Shown here: one piece after another, positions 48,652 to 57,621 of the stretch
Position numbering within the stretch: position 1 is the first letter of the stretch
How the letters are laid out: the number at the start of each line of letters is the position of its first letter
Assembly: GCA_035546975.1 (NCBI GenBank)
Contig: DASZVS010000010.1
Coordinates: 39,140-103,139 of the forward strand
Direction of reading: 5' to 3'
Length of the DNA: 64,000 nt
From: JARIHC01 sp035546975
GTDB lineage: Bacteria; Patescibacteriota; Saccharimonadia; Saccharimonadales; UBA4665
Notes under the pieces: generated by a model
What the model saw: only the letters and a program-made list of their open reading frames with translations
Told to the model about the DNA's origin: nothing
The model's database searches: none
Program-made: the position numbers and the translations under genes

Positions 48652-49125
48652 CTACGGAGTTTGGCGGTTTTTTAACGCTGTAAGTCGCGGCGTAAAGCTT
48701 TGAGCAGCACCCTCGAGCCCTAACACTTTAAGCGCTCCTACCAAAACATATAGATGATCCAGGCCAGTTTCCGCAAGGTCGCTTCCAGCCTGTTCGGCCT
48801 GCTGGAAGGCATGTTCAACTTTCTCGACAAGCCATTTTTCCTCGGCCGGTGCTACTTGGTTTGAAGTTACTTTCTCCTGTTCTCCGGCCATTACAACTTC
48901 CAGTGAACGCGCCGAATGGTCGCGTTTGCGCAGATGGCCTCGTTTTATAAGGCTATTAACGTGCAGGGAGACGGTGGCAACAGAGTTATAATTCAAACCG
49001 TTCATAATTTCCCGGTAGCTGGGGCTGTAGCCATGTTCCGCAATAAATTTCTCGATAAAAGTAAGTAGTTCGCGCTGCTTTTTAGTAGGCCTGACTTTGG
49101 ATGTAGATGTTTGCTTTTCGTTCAT
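48652..49125 (-). CDS. LexA-type DNA-binding protein without the autoprotease domain
   Basis: A 157-residue protein. Residues about 10-75 match the LexA N-terminal winged helix: RPTKKQRELLTFIEKFIAEHGYSPSYREIMNGLNYNSVATVSLHVNSLIKRGHLRK, with R..SLEVV at its end. The remainder is a Gln/Glu-rich helical region, not the S24 Ser-Lys peptidase, so RecA-triggered self-cleavage is impossible. It is a transcription regulator with unknown signal. I chose ATG 49125, 5 nt after a TACTAA box; another ATG lies two codons upstream. Two TGAATATG repeats flank the box and may be its operator. Confidence 0.82.
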   Translation of the reverse strand: MNEKQTSTSKVRPTKKQRELLTFIEKFIAEHGYSPSYREIMNGLNYNSVATVSLHVNSLIKRGHLRKRDHSARSLEVVMAGEQEKVTSNQVAPAEEKWLVEKVEHAFQQAEQAGSDLAETGLDHLYVLVGALKVLGLEGAAQSFTPRLTALKNRQTP

Positions 49126-49148
49126 ATTCATTAGTATGCCATATTCAT

Positions 49149-49418
49149 TTATTGGCGCCTAAGGTTTCTAATGCGGTCGCTGTTTATAGCCAGGCGAAGC
49201 CCTTCAAAGCAAGTGACCACCGCTCCGCCGGCCGCGGCATCCACTCCTGTTTCAGCACCAGTAAGCGCTTTTAGGGCCAAGCCGCCAAAGACGGTAACCA
49301 CTCCAACGTTTGAGCCCGTTAAACTAGAACGGAAATTTGCATACGCCGGATTCTTCCAATCAGCGTCTTCGGGATGAACTTCGAATATATTGTTTACGAA
49401 ACGGCCTATACGGTTCAT
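49149..49418 (-). CDS. Small hypothetical protein
   Basis: An 89-residue protein of unknown family. A short hydrophilic N-terminus (RFVNNIFEVHPEDADWKNPAYANF) is followed by a moderately hydrophobic Gly/Ala/Val-rich stretch (SNVGVVTVFGGLALKAL ... GVDAAAGGAVVTCF) and a basic end. It could associate with the membrane. It is one of three consecutive minus-strand small genes (49149-50343) preceding the LexA-like gene. Confidence 0.5.
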   Translation of the reverse strand: MNRIGRFVNNIFEVHPEDADWKNPAYANFRSSLTGSNVGVVTVFGGLALKALTGAETGVDAAAGGAVVTCFEGLRLAINSDRIRNLRRQ

Positions 49419-49430
49419 ATTAGTAGTTTC

Positions 49431-49682
49431 TTAATGGATTGGGGCGCTGCTACGCAGCCACGGATTTTGTCTGTGCCACTCTTCTTCTTGCTTTTTCATC
49501 TGGTATGCAAGCGGTACAAGCGCACCTACTCCTATCCAGAATGCTTTTTTACTGGCTCGTTCAGGTAAGAATAGACTGCCTATTATGTTTCCCGCAGCCG
49601 CAATAAAAAGCGAGGCCTCTATATTGCTCAGGCCTGGATCCTCTGGAGCTGGTTGAAACTGCTCGTTTATTTCTTTATTCAT
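49431..49682 (-). CDS. Small hypothetical membrane-associated protein
   Basis: An 83-residue protein: hydrophilic N-terminus (NKEINEQFQPAPEDPGLS), two moderately hydrophobic stretches (IEASLFIAAAGNIIGSLFL and AFWIGVGALVPLAYQ) joined by a basic turn (PERASKK), then a charged tail. This is a possible helical hairpin in the membrane. No family is recognised. The gap to the next gene is 12 bp, suggesting co-transcription. Confidence 0.5.
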   Translation of the reverse strand: MNKEINEQFQPAPEDPGLSNIEASLFIAAAGNIIGSLFLPERASKKAFWIGVGALVPLAYQMKKQEEEWHRQNPWLRSSAPIH

Positions 49683-49710
49683 CGGTTTGTTCGTAGCGAA
49701 TTAACTACTA

Positions 49711-50343
49711 CTAGCCTGCGGGCGTATATATTGGGTGTTTAGGTGGGACTGGCGGTCCGGGCATTTCCGCGCAGCTTCCCGGAGGAAGTGCCGGCGGCCC
49801 TAGGATTCCATCTTCAATAGAGCCGAAGATTTCCGTATGGCCTACTGGGATATTATTATATGCCTTGCCGTTACTGTATTTCAGTGTAACTACTGGCTTG
49901 TCGTTTGAGTTAAGAGAGACTACACCGGAATCATTCGGTTCGGCGCCACAGTTGTAATAGCTATCGTGCATGCTCTCGACGGGAGTCGAATTTACTGGTA
50001 ACTCAACAGCTTTTACGGATTTAAGCGTCTTCCCTGTCTGAACAAGCTTAAACTCCCTGGCCTGCCCATGGTCCATCGCGGTTACGGGCAGAGTGGTGAT
50101 CCGTGCCTCATCTGATTTTGGAACCTCCCACACCATATCGTCCGCGGTATCAAAGCGGACCGGCAAATGCTGGCGGATGCGCTTCGCAATGCGTTCGGCA
50201 GGTGCTTGGTGATGAACGGCGGCTTCGGCATTCCCTCTGTAAGTTGCCCCGAAAAGAGCGATGGCGCCAGCTGCTACTCCGGCCGTAGCTAGACGCGTAA
50301 GTCTTTTGACGTTTCCCACCGCGGCTTCATTAGTCCGCCTCAT
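49711..50343 (-). CDS. Exported protein of unknown function
   Basis: A 210-residue protein with a twin-positive N-terminus and a signal-like stretch (LATAGVAAGAIALFGATYRGNAEAA, cleavage near 42). The mature part has alternating strands (REFKLVQTGKTLKSVKAVELPVN, KPVVTLKYSNGKAYNNIPVGHTEIF), two Cys (YYNCGAEPND and GSCAEMPG) and a Pro-rich C-terminus (GPPVPPKHPIYTPAG). No family is recognised. Likely secreted or surface exposed, with a possible disulfide made by the DsbA-like protein. Confidence 0.55.
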   Translation of the reverse strand: MRRTNEAAVGNVKRLTRLATAGVAAGAIALFGATYRGNAEAAVHHQAPAERIAKRIRQHLPVRFDTADDMVWEVPKSDEARITTLPVTAMDHGQAREFKLVQTGKTLKSVKAVELPVNSTPVESMHDSYYNCGAEPNDSGVVSLNSNDKPVVTLKYSNGKAYNNIPVGHTEIFGSIEDGILGPPALPPGSCAEMPGPPVPPKHPIYTPAG

Positions 50344-50398
50344 AAAATCTCCTGAACTCTTATATTCGACACAAATATACTGTAAAAATTGCTAAATG

Positions 50399-50797
50399 TC
50401 AAGGTTTGCGTTTCTCAGGAAATACCCAGTACTTGTACCATAACCAGCTCCATACCGTGAAAAATCCGGCAGAAATAAAGAAGCCGATATACGGCGTAAT
50501 GCCAATGGATTTAAGGCCCCAGATAATCAGGTAATCCAGCACGAAACCAATACTTTCGATGGTTATATAGCGCCCGGCATGCTGCATTTCGCTAAGGTGC
50601 ACCCGATCGGAAAAAGCCCAGAAGCGCTGCACAAGGTAGTTCAGTGTCCAGCCAATCGCATCCGCTGCAATCTTGGAAGGCAGCCAATTCCATTTCAGGC
50701 CGGAATAACAGATGGCGAAAACGGCATATCCAACCCAGAAATAGACGCCCCCACCGGCCATATATTTTAAAAATCGCTTAACGCTTGTGCTGCTCAT
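50399..50797 (-). CDS. GtrA family membrane protein
   Basis: A 132-residue protein with four membrane segments of the GtrA type (FLKYMAGGGVYFWVGYAVFAICY, IGWTLNYLVQRFWAFSD with the conserved N-Y-x-x-x-R-x-W-x-F, and two C-terminal segments ending YKYWVFPEKRKP). GtrA proteins are thought to flip undecaprenyl-linked sugars. I chose the ATG at 50797, which overlaps the 3' end of the upstream polymerase gene by 20 bp; the longer frame lies within that gene. A second GtrA is at 63138. Confidence 0.85.
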   Translation of the reverse strand: MSSTSVKRFLKYMAGGGVYFWVGYAVFAICYSGLKWNWLPSKIAADAIGWTLNYLVQRFWAFSDRVHLSEMQHAGRYITIESIGFVLDYLIIWGLKSIGITPYIGFFISAGFFTVWSWLWYKYWVFPEKRKP

Positions 50798-52088
50798 GTT
50801 CTTTTGGCGGCACCATCGCGACGCCGGCCAGCCCCCACCATATATACGCCAGCGTATCATCAGCCCAGGCGTGTGACAGCAAGTTAATAAAACTGATACC
50901 GATGAGACTGCCGTATAACATGACGGCCAAAGGGTCGCGCCGCCGAATCCAAAGCAGGTACCCCACGCCCGCATTAATTAACAGGAAGAGAATGAGGCCG
51001 ACCCAGCCGGTTTCCTGCCCGATTTGAATATAATAATTTTCTGCTATGCGCGGCTGGTTTTTATTGTAAATACTAGCCGGACCGGCCGAGCCCGGACCAC
51101 GGCCGAACGGCTGGTGAACTATGTCGTGCACGCCCTGTTTAAGCGCGCTGGCATGCTGTTCGTCAGAAGTCGACTTAACCGCGGAGTGCTCTTGTGTATG
51201 GAAGAAATAGTTTTGGAAACGGGCATTATGCCATTCCAAGCCGACTACTAGCGCTAAAACTACTATGAAGCTAGAGACTATGATGAGAGCGGGTTTGAGA
51301 TGGCGCTTATCGAGCAGCTGGATACAAATAGCTATAACCGCCAGAATGGCGCCAATCCAGGCACTGCGCGAAAAACTGAAGAAAAGCGTAAGCCAGGAGG
51401 CTGCAAAAAGCGTAATGAAAGGCCAGCTGCGTTTGCCGGAGATTATCAAGCCTGTGAGCACGCTAATCGGAATCACCATGTAGGCGCCAAGCGGGTTAGA
51501 ACCGCGCAAAGTAGATAATATGCGCCGGTAGTCAAGGTTATGGTTAATCGTTTCGTACGGCTGGATAGTGTGCGGGCCGTAGCCGAAATGATTGAGAAAG
51601 TTCGCTGGCAGGACAACTTCCAACAAACCAAAAACTACTACTATGGCTGCCGGAATAAGCACCAGCCATTGCCAACTATTACGGAGCCTCGATGTCCGGA
51701 GCGCTACCGCCCAAGTTACCAAGAAGAAAATCAAAAATCGCAAGTTAACAATAAGCCCGTAGCCGAGCGCCTTTGCCGTTAGGGTGTGCTGGTGAAACGC
51801 AACCAGCCCCCAGCCAACGTTCAGCACAATATAAAACAACACCAGCCATGCAAGCTTTCTCGTCAGCGTATGGAAGCGAACTTTACCATCGGTAATAACA
51901 AGGTAGAATGCTCCTGCGCCGCAAATAACGAGCAGAGCCTCTTTCCATAATCGGAGTGCGGTGTAATGGCCTATCAGACTGGAGCCCCATACAGTCAAAA
52001 AAGCGTGGAATGGCATCACGAAAATGATCAACATGCTCAAACTCGCCACTAACCACAAAATGCGGTACTTCCATGCGGATGCTCTCAT
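50778..52088 (-). CDS. O-antigen ligase/polymerase-like membrane protein (Wzy/WaaL-type)
   Basis: A 436-residue protein with about eleven membrane segments and the Wzy_C signature region: STLRGSNPLGAYMVIPISVLTGL, FFSFSRSAWIGAILAVIAI and a large outer loop with HDIVHQPFGRGPGSAGPAS. It would polymerise or ligate surface glycans from undecaprenyl carriers. I chose the ATG at 52088, after a TAAAAT box 10 nt upstream; the longer frame lies inside the divergent promoter region. It is coupled to gtrA and divergent from the sugar transferase. Confidence 0.83.
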   Translation of the reverse strand: MRASAWKYRILWLVASLSMLIIFVMPFHAFLTVWGSSLIGHYTALRLWKEALLVICGAGAFYLVITDGKVRFHTLTRKLAWLVLFYIVLNVGWGLVAFHQHTLTAKALGYGLIVNLRFLIFFLVTWAVALRTSRLRNSWQWLVLIPAAIVVVFGLLEVVLPANFLNHFGYGPHTIQPYETINHNLDYRRILSTLRGSNPLGAYMVIPISVLTGLIISGKRSWPFITLFAASWLTLFFSFSRSAWIGAILAVIAICIQLLDKRHLKPALIIVSSFIVVLALVVGLEWHNARFQNYFFHTQEHSAVKSTSDEQHASALKQGVHDIVHQPFGRGPGSAGPASIYNKNQPRIAENYYIQIGQETGWVGLILFLLINAGVGYLLWIRRRDPLAVMLYGSLIGISFINLLSHAWADDTLAYIWWGLAGVAMVPPKEHEQHKR

Positions 52089-52145
52089 AGATGTTACAAT
52101 TTTACTATACCGCCTCAATATCCGTCGGCAGTATTGTTTTAAACA

Positions 52146-53582
52146 ATGAAGAATAACGCCTCTTTGATATATAGTTTTTGCCTGGTAGTTGGCGATGCTA
52201 TTGCCATAGCAGTGGCCTTTTCCGTTGCGTACATTTTGCGTGTTTCTTTGAATCATACGCCGCTTAGCGCGAATGTCCACGCACATACATACATCCTTAC
52301 TCTTGTCGGCCTGCTGCCGTTCTGGATTCTTATCTTTGCTCTTTTAGGGCTTTATAATTCGCGGATTTACGAACAGCGCTTCCACGAATTCGGACGGCTG
52401 CTCGTCGGCAGTTTCATCGGCATATTATTCGTCATAAGCTATAGCTACTTGCTCAACATAACTATTTTCCCTGCCCGGCTCGTTACCGTGTACGGGTTTG
52501 CACTGGCCTTCGTTTTTGTATTCGTATTCCGCACTTTGGCGCGGGGGATCCGCCGGCAGCTTTTCAGTTATGGTCTTGGCATAAATAACGTCCTAATTGT
52601 CGGTGATACGAACGTCACTCGCGAACTTATCGAGGGCTTGTCCAATACGTCTGTTACCGGCTACAGGGTTCTCGGCGTTATCGGCGGTATTAAGCATCCT
52701 TTACATAATGCGGAGAGGTACGCTATCTACAAAAGCTTCGCAGACGCTGCGCGGGCACTCCGTAAAAGACAACTGCACACCATAGTGCAGACAGAACTAT
52801 ATGCATCTTCCGAGGATAATAACGAGATCCTAACGTACGCGCAGGAAAACCATGTGGCATACCGCTTCGTTCCGGGGAATAGCGAGCTTTTCGTCGGCAA
52901 TATAGAAGTTGACTTATTCCAGGCTGTGCCAGTGATTGCCGTCCATCAGACAGCTCTGGTTGGCTGGGGGCGTATTGTGAAGCGCCTGTTCGACCTTGTT
53001 TTTGGCACGTTGGCATTCATAGTCGCCCTGCCACTCATGGCCATTATTTGCTTTATCATGCTGTTCGACCATGGCGACCCGATTTTCAGCCAAGTCCGGC
53101 TGTCGCGCTTTGGTACCAAAATCCGTATGTATAAATTCCGCACCCAAAAACATGCTTACAACCGCATGACACCTGAAGCCGGATTCGAAAAAATGGGGCG
53201 GCCCGAACTTGCGAAGCAATACCGTGAAAACGGCGACTTTTTGGAAAATGATCCGCGCATTTCGAAGCTCGGGCGATTTTTGCGTAAAACCAGCCTCGAC
53301 GAATTGCCACAACTCTTGAATGTAGTTAAAGGTGATTTAAGCCTTGTCGGGCCGCGTCCGTTGGAGCCTTTTGAACTGGAACAATACGGCAAGAAAAACC
53401 TGCTACTCAGCGTTAAGTCCGGGCTTACAGGTCTGGCAGTCATTTCGGGGCGGCGTGGTATACCGTTTGAAGAACGGCGCAAGTTGGACCTATATTATGT
53501 CCAGAACTGGACTTTTTGGGGCGATATGGTCATTCTTATTAAAACTATTTGGATTATTCTGTTCCATAAAGGAGCTATGTAG
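52146..53582 (+). CDS. Undecaprenyl-phosphate sugar phosphotransferase (WcaJ/ExoY-type)
   Basis: A 478-residue polyprenyl-phosphate hexose-1-phosphate transferase. Four N-terminal membrane segments precede a Rossmann CoA_binding_3 domain (NVLIVGDTNVTRELIEGL), a fifth segment (LAFIVALPLMAIICFIML) and the catalytic bacterial sugar transferase domain (KIRMYKFRTQ, LRKTSLDELPQLLNVVKGDLSLVGPRP). It starts glycan synthesis by loading the first sugar onto undecaprenyl phosphate. The next gene begins within its stop codon, so the two are coupled. A TATTGT box stands 8 nt before the ATG. Confidence 0.92.
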   Translation: MKNNASLIYSFCLVVGDAIAIAVAFSVAYILRVSLNHTPLSANVHAHTYILTLVGLLPFWILIFALLGLYNSRIYEQRFHEFGRLLVGSFIGILFVISYSYLLNITIFPARLVTVYGFALAFVFVFVFRTLARGIRRQLFSYGLGINNVLIVGDTNVTRELIEGLSNTSVTGYRVLGVIGGIKHPLHNAERYAIYKSFADAARALRKRQLHTIVQTELYASSEDNNEILTYAQENHVAYRFVPGNSELFVGNIEVDLFQAVPVIAVHQTALVGWGRIVKRLFDLVFGTLAFIVALPLMAIICFIMLFDHGDPIFSQVRLSRFGTKIRMYKFRTQKHAYNRMTPEAGFEKMGRPELAKQYRENGDFLENDPRISKLGRFLRKTSLDELPQLLNVVKGDLSLVGPRPLEPFELEQYGKKNLLLSVKSGLTGLAVISGRRGIPFEERRKLDLYYVQNWTFWGDMVILIKTIWIILFHKGAM

Positions 53583-54700
53583 TGGCACAAAGAATGAAGG
53601 TCGCCATCGTGTGCGATTGGCTGGTAGGAATCGGCGGCGCGGAACGTGTCGTATTAGAAATTCATCGCCTCTACCCCAATGCACCTATTTATACGTCGCA
53701 ATACGACCCCTCCTCGGTTGAGGGTTTTGAAGAAGCAGACGTCCGCACGACTTCCCTTCAGAAACTTCCCAAAAGTCTCAAAAAATTCCTGCCCCTTCTC
53801 AGGGCGTGGACCTTCAGCCGTCTGGACTTGAGTGAATACGACCTGGTTATTTCGAGTAGCGGCGCCGAAGCAAAGGGCATCAAAACAGGCCCCCAAACCA
53901 TACACATTGACTACTGCCATTCACCTACACACTACTATTGGTCACGCTACGATGAATATATGCAGAACCCCGGCTTTCCGCGTGGGCTAAACTGGCTTGC
54001 ACGGTTCGGCCTAATGCTTTTCGTAAGTCCGCTTAGGCAATGGGACCGCCGAGCAGCATCGCGGCCGGATTATATGATCGCTAATTCCACGCACACGCAA
54101 ACTATGATCAAACGTTACTATAAGCGCGACTCTGTTGTCATCCACCCGCCAGTGGAAACCGACCGCTTCCAGGTACTTGGCAAGCCGCCGCTACGACATG
54201 GCTTCGTGACAGCGGGGCGGCAAACTCCCTATAAGCGGATTGATCTGGCAGTAGAGGCTTGTAATGAACTTGGCGTGCCGCTTGTAGTCATTGGAAACGG
54301 TCCGGACCATAAAAAGTTGGAAAAAATGGCCAACCGTAACATTACGTTTCTTACACAGGTTAATGATAATGACATTGTTTCCCATTTTCAGACGGCACTC
54401 GGCTTTATATTTCCAACTAATGTTGAGGATTTCGGCGTGGTGGCGGTAGAGGCCATGGCGGCTGGCACACCGGTCATCGCCTATGGTAAGGGCGGGCCAC
54501 TCGATTATGTTATTCCGGACAAAACTGGCTTGCTATACGAACGGCAAACACCGGCCACACTGCGCTCAGCCTTAGAAAAAGCAATGAATAAAAAATTCGA
54601 TTATGAAGCAATCGCCAAGCACGCTGACCAGTTCTCGGTTGCCAACTTTTGGAAAAACCTGCGCAGCTACGTGGATAAAGTGGTGGGAGACAAGGAGTAA
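53582..54700 (+). CDS. Glycosyltransferase family 4 (WbaZ-like)
   Basis: A 372-residue GT-B enzyme: VAIVCDWLVGIGGAERVV at the N-terminus, KTGPQTIHIDYCHSPTHYYW in the acceptor domain, and the C-terminal donor site GRQTPYKRIDLAVEACNELG with VEDFGVVAVEAMAAGTPVIAYGKGGPLDYV (EX7E). The WbaZ/mannosyltransferase group is the nearest look. It should add the second sugar after the upstream transferase. GTG at 53582 overlaps the previous stop; ATG 53594 is the alternative. A AAAGGAGC site lies just upstream. Confidence 0.9.
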   Translation: MAQRMKVAIVCDWLVGIGGAERVVLEIHRLYPNAPIYTSQYDPSSVEGFEEADVRTTSLQKLPKSLKKFLPLLRAWTFSRLDLSEYDLVISSSGAEAKGIKTGPQTIHIDYCHSPTHYYWSRYDEYMQNPGFPRGLNWLARFGLMLFVSPLRQWDRRAASRPDYMIANSTHTQTMIKRYYKRDSVVIHPPVETDRFQVLGKPPLRHGFVTAGRQTPYKRIDLAVEACNELGVPLVVIGNGPDHKKLEKMANRNITFLTQVNDNDIVSHFQTALGFIFPTNVEDFGVVAVEAMAAGTPVIAYGKGGPLDYVIPDKTGLLYERQTPATLRSALEKAMNKKFDYEAIAKHADQFSVANFWKNLRSYVDKVVGDKE

Positions 54701-54703
54701 GCG

Positions 54704-56554
54704 ATGTGCGGAATCGCCGGTTGCGTGGGGCATGAACATGCGCCCGCTTTTGTGCTGGAATCACTAGAAACCCTCCAAGAGAGAGGCTACGATTCAGCAG
54801 GCATTGCCCTAGAAACGGATGAGGGTTTGGAGATTGTTAAAGTCGTCGGCAAGCCATCCCTCCTGCGAGGGGCCATGGACTTAGACCACATGAATGAATC
54901 CAGCAACGGTACTGCCATTGGCCACACCCGATGGGCTACCCATGGCGCCGTTAATGAAGCTAATACTCATCCCCACACTAACGAAAGCGGCTCAATCGCA
55001 GTCGTATGCAATGGAATCATCGAAAACCATTCGCGCTTACGCCAAGAAATTATAGCCGAAATGGGTAATCCGGGATTGTTTACTTCTGATACCGATACCG
55101 AGGTTGTCCCCCACTGGTTCAACTATTATATGGAGGAGGGCCTTGAACCCGACGAGGCGTTCCGCAAAACGCTTCTAAAACTTGAAGGCGCTTTTGCCAT
55201 TTTAGCCACCGTCCAAGACGCGCCTGGCACGCTCTATGTTGCGCGCCGCGGGAGCAATCCGATGGTTCTCGGCGCTACCAGCACCGGGCATCTTGCAGGC
55301 TCAAATCCCTCAGTTATTGTCGGCCATACAAAAAACGCTACTTTCATGGAAAATAACGAGATGGCCGTACTTTCTGAAGGAGCGGCGATTGACTTGCGGC
55401 GTTTCCGCAGCAACAAGCCTTCTGGCCGTGAGCCCGAGGACATTGGCGACATTTATAGAAAAGAGCCGCTTGGCGAATTCCCTCACTACATGCTTAAAGA
55501 AATCAGCGAGTCTGCCGACACGGTCCGGGCAGCCATCGCCGGACGGGTACGACCGGAAAAAGGCTTGGTTAAATTAGGTGGACTTGAGGATGTGAAGGGC
55601 CGCCTAAATGACACCGAACGGATAATTATAGTGGCTTGTGGCACTTCCTATTACGCCGGCCTGATAGGCGAGCGGCTAATCGAAGAAATTGCAGGCATCC
55701 CAGTAGAAGTTGACCGTGCATCAGAATTTATTTATAAAGACCAGCCCCTGGGTAACAACACGACATTCATTGCCATCTCACAATCCGGCGAAACGGCCGA
55801 CACGATCAGCGCCCTTGAAGAGGCTGAAGAACATGGCTTATTAAAACTCGGCATAGTTAACGCGCCTGCATCTGAAATTTCCAGGATTACCGACGCGGGG
55901 GTCTACTGCCAGGCAGGACCCGAAGTTTCGGTGGCAAGTACTAAAGCTTTTACTTCTCAGGTAACGGTTTTGACCGAGATTGCGCTGGCTCTCGCCCAAA
56001 ATAAAGGCGTGAAAAACCAAGCGTTATTAGAAGAGTTGGTTGGGTTGCCCGATAAAATCGAAGAGCTATTGGCTGACACCTCCGCGATTAGAGAAGCCGC
56101 TAAAAAATATGCTGACTCCAAAGGATTTATGTACATTGGCCGCGGCTATAATTATCCAAGCGCAATGGAAGGTGCATTGAAGCTTATGGAGATTACATAT
56201 ATCCAAGCAAATGGTTACGGTGCCGGCGAAATGAAGCATGGGCCCATATCGCTCATCGAAAAGTCTTTCCCGACCATGGCAATTGCTACGGACAGCCGGC
56301 TACTCGAAAAAACTATGTCAAATGTCCAGGAAATTTATAGCCGAGGCGGCCCCATCATTGCCTTGGCAAATCCGGGCAACACCGATATAGAAGCCCTCGC
56401 TCATGACATTATTTATGTCCCTAGGAGCATGGAGCAAACCCAACCCATTTTGAATGGCATTGCTCTCCAGTTGTTCGCGTACTATGTTGCTGTCGAGAAG
56501 GGCTTAAATGTCGACCAACCGCGTAACCTGGCCAAGTCCGTCACCGTAGAATAA
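54704..56554 (+). CDS. glmS: Glutamine--fructose-6-phosphate aminotransferase
   Basis: A 616-residue two-domain enzyme. An N-terminal glutaminase (Cys2 in MCGIAGCVG, then HTRWATHG) is followed by two SIS isomerase domains (VACGTSYYAGLIGERLIEE and ISQSGETADT), ending in PRNLAKSVTVE. It makes glucosamine-6-phosphate for UDP-GlcNAc, peptidoglycan and surface glycan. AAGGAG lies 6-7 nt before the ATG. There is no glmS ribozyme, as the gap upstream is only 3 bp. yvcK converges at the 3' end. Confidence 0.96.
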   Translation: MCGIAGCVGHEHAPAFVLESLETLQERGYDSAGIALETDEGLEIVKVVGKPSLLRGAMDLDHMNESSNGTAIGHTRWATHGAVNEANTHPHTNESGSIAVVCNGIIENHSRLRQEIIAEMGNPGLFTSDTDTEVVPHWFNYYMEEGLEPDEAFRKTLLKLEGAFAILATVQDAPGTLYVARRGSNPMVLGATSTGHLAGSNPSVIVGHTKNATFMENNEMAVLSEGAAIDLRRFRSNKPSGREPEDIGDIYRKEPLGEFPHYMLKEISESADTVRAAIAGRVRPEKGLVKLGGLEDVKGRLNDTERIIIVACGTSYYAGLIGERLIEEIAGIPVEVDRASEFIYKDQPLGNNTTFIAISQSGETADTISALEEAEEHGLLKLGIVNAPASEISRITDAGVYCQAGPEVSVASTKAFTSQVTVLTEIALALAQNKGVKNQALLEELVGLPDKIEELLADTSAIREAAKKYADSKGFMYIGRGYNYPSAMEGALKLMEITYIQANGYGAGEMKHGPISLIEKSFPTMAIATDSRLLEKTMSNVQEIYSRGGPIIALANPGNTDIEALAHDIIYVPRSMEQTQPILNGIALQLFAYYVAVEKGLNVDQPRNLAKSVTVE

Positions 56555-57541
56555 CTATTGAAGTAATTTACGCAGTTCGTCGCTTACCGCTCTAGCGTTG
56601 TGGCGAATCTGGGTCCGTTGGATCATAGTATCACAAGCGTCTTGCGGATAAATTTCATTCGCTACTAGTGGAGCGCCAATGGCACGGAAAGTTGCGGAGC
56701 GAAAACCCTCCTCTTCATTAATAACAGGATGCTCATCGGCTTTTGCGTAGCGCTCTAAGAGCTCAGGAGGCGGTAACGTATCGTTATATAATACGACGTC
56801 GATTTGGCCTGCCCCAACGTAGCGTTCCAATTCGCGGATATGGTCCGCAACATGCCAATTATCCGTATGGCCGGGTTTATTTATCAAGTTAGTGATGGCA
56901 ATTTTTGTAGCCCGGCTTGCCTTGAAAGCGCCTGACATGCCGCGTACCGCTAAGGCCGGCAGTAAAGACCCGTACATATTCCCTGGGGCTATTACTACGA
57001 GATCGGCGCTTCTGATAGCAGCACCTGCCCGTGGATTAATTTCTGCGTCTGGATCGAGCTCTATGTGTGCGTCTCTATATGCTACCAATCTGTGCCCTAT
57101 CTCATACTCTCCCTTAATAACTTCTCCGCCGTCACGCATAACAAGTTCGTGCTTCTCTAACGTTACTGGCACCACATCCCCGACGATGCCAAGCATTGAG
57201 CTCGCAACCTGCACCGCTTTCTCTATATCGCCGCCATGTTGCATTTCAAGCGCCGAGAGCACTATGTTTCCCACTGGATGCCCGGCCAAATCACCTTCGC
57301 CAAATCTATGGCCGAATAATCTACGCATCTCGGGCAATTCGCTGAGGGCTACCAAGCATTGGCGCAGGTCACCTGGCGGCGAAACGCCAAGCTGCTCGCG
57401 CAGCCTGCCAGTTGAACCGCCATCGTCTGACATATTGACGATGGCGGTGATATTTGGCGTCACATTTTTCAACTCTTGAAGCAGTGTGAAGCTGCCCGTG
57501 CCGCCGCCGATCAGTGCTATTTCAGGAGAGCTAGAAGACAT
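56555..57541 (-). CDS. yvcK: YvcK/GlmR family UDP-sugar-binding regulator
   Basis: A 328-residue protein of the CofD-like YvcK family: ALIGGGTGSFTLLQEL, VNMSDDGGSTGRLREQLGVSPPGDLRQCLVALS, LAGHPVGNIVLSAL and APGNMYGSLLPALAVRG. B. subtilis YvcK (GlmR) binds UDP-GlcNAc and stimulates GlmS. Here the gene is convergent and immediately adjacent to glmS, with no bases between the stop codons, which supports a conserved link with amino-sugar flux. Confidence 0.92.
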   Translation of the reverse strand: MSSSSPEIALIGGGTGSFTLLQELKNVTPNITAIVNMSDDGGSTGRLREQLGVSPPGDLRQCLVALSELPEMRRLFGHRFGEGDLAGHPVGNIVLSALEMQHGGDIEKAVQVASSMLGIVGDVVPVTLEKHELVMRDGGEVIKGEYEIGHRLVAYRDAHIELDPDAEINPRAGAAIRSADLVVIAPGNMYGSLLPALAVRGMSGAFKASRATKIAITNLINKPGHTDNWHVADHIRELERYVGAGQIDVVLYNDTLPPPELLERYAKADEHPVINEEEGFRSATFRAIGAPLVANEIYPQDACDTMIQRTQIRHNARAVSDELRKLLQ

Positions 57542-57621
57542 CGCCTGCTATTGTAACAGCCGGATGAAACACAAACATGAGCGTTATAACGAACCTGGAT
57601 TGAGTACTGTAAAATAGTGGT

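Noticed and set aside
54700..54704. glmS ribozyme
   Set aside because: Only 3 bp separate the GT4 gene from glmS; there is no leader to hold the ribozyme.
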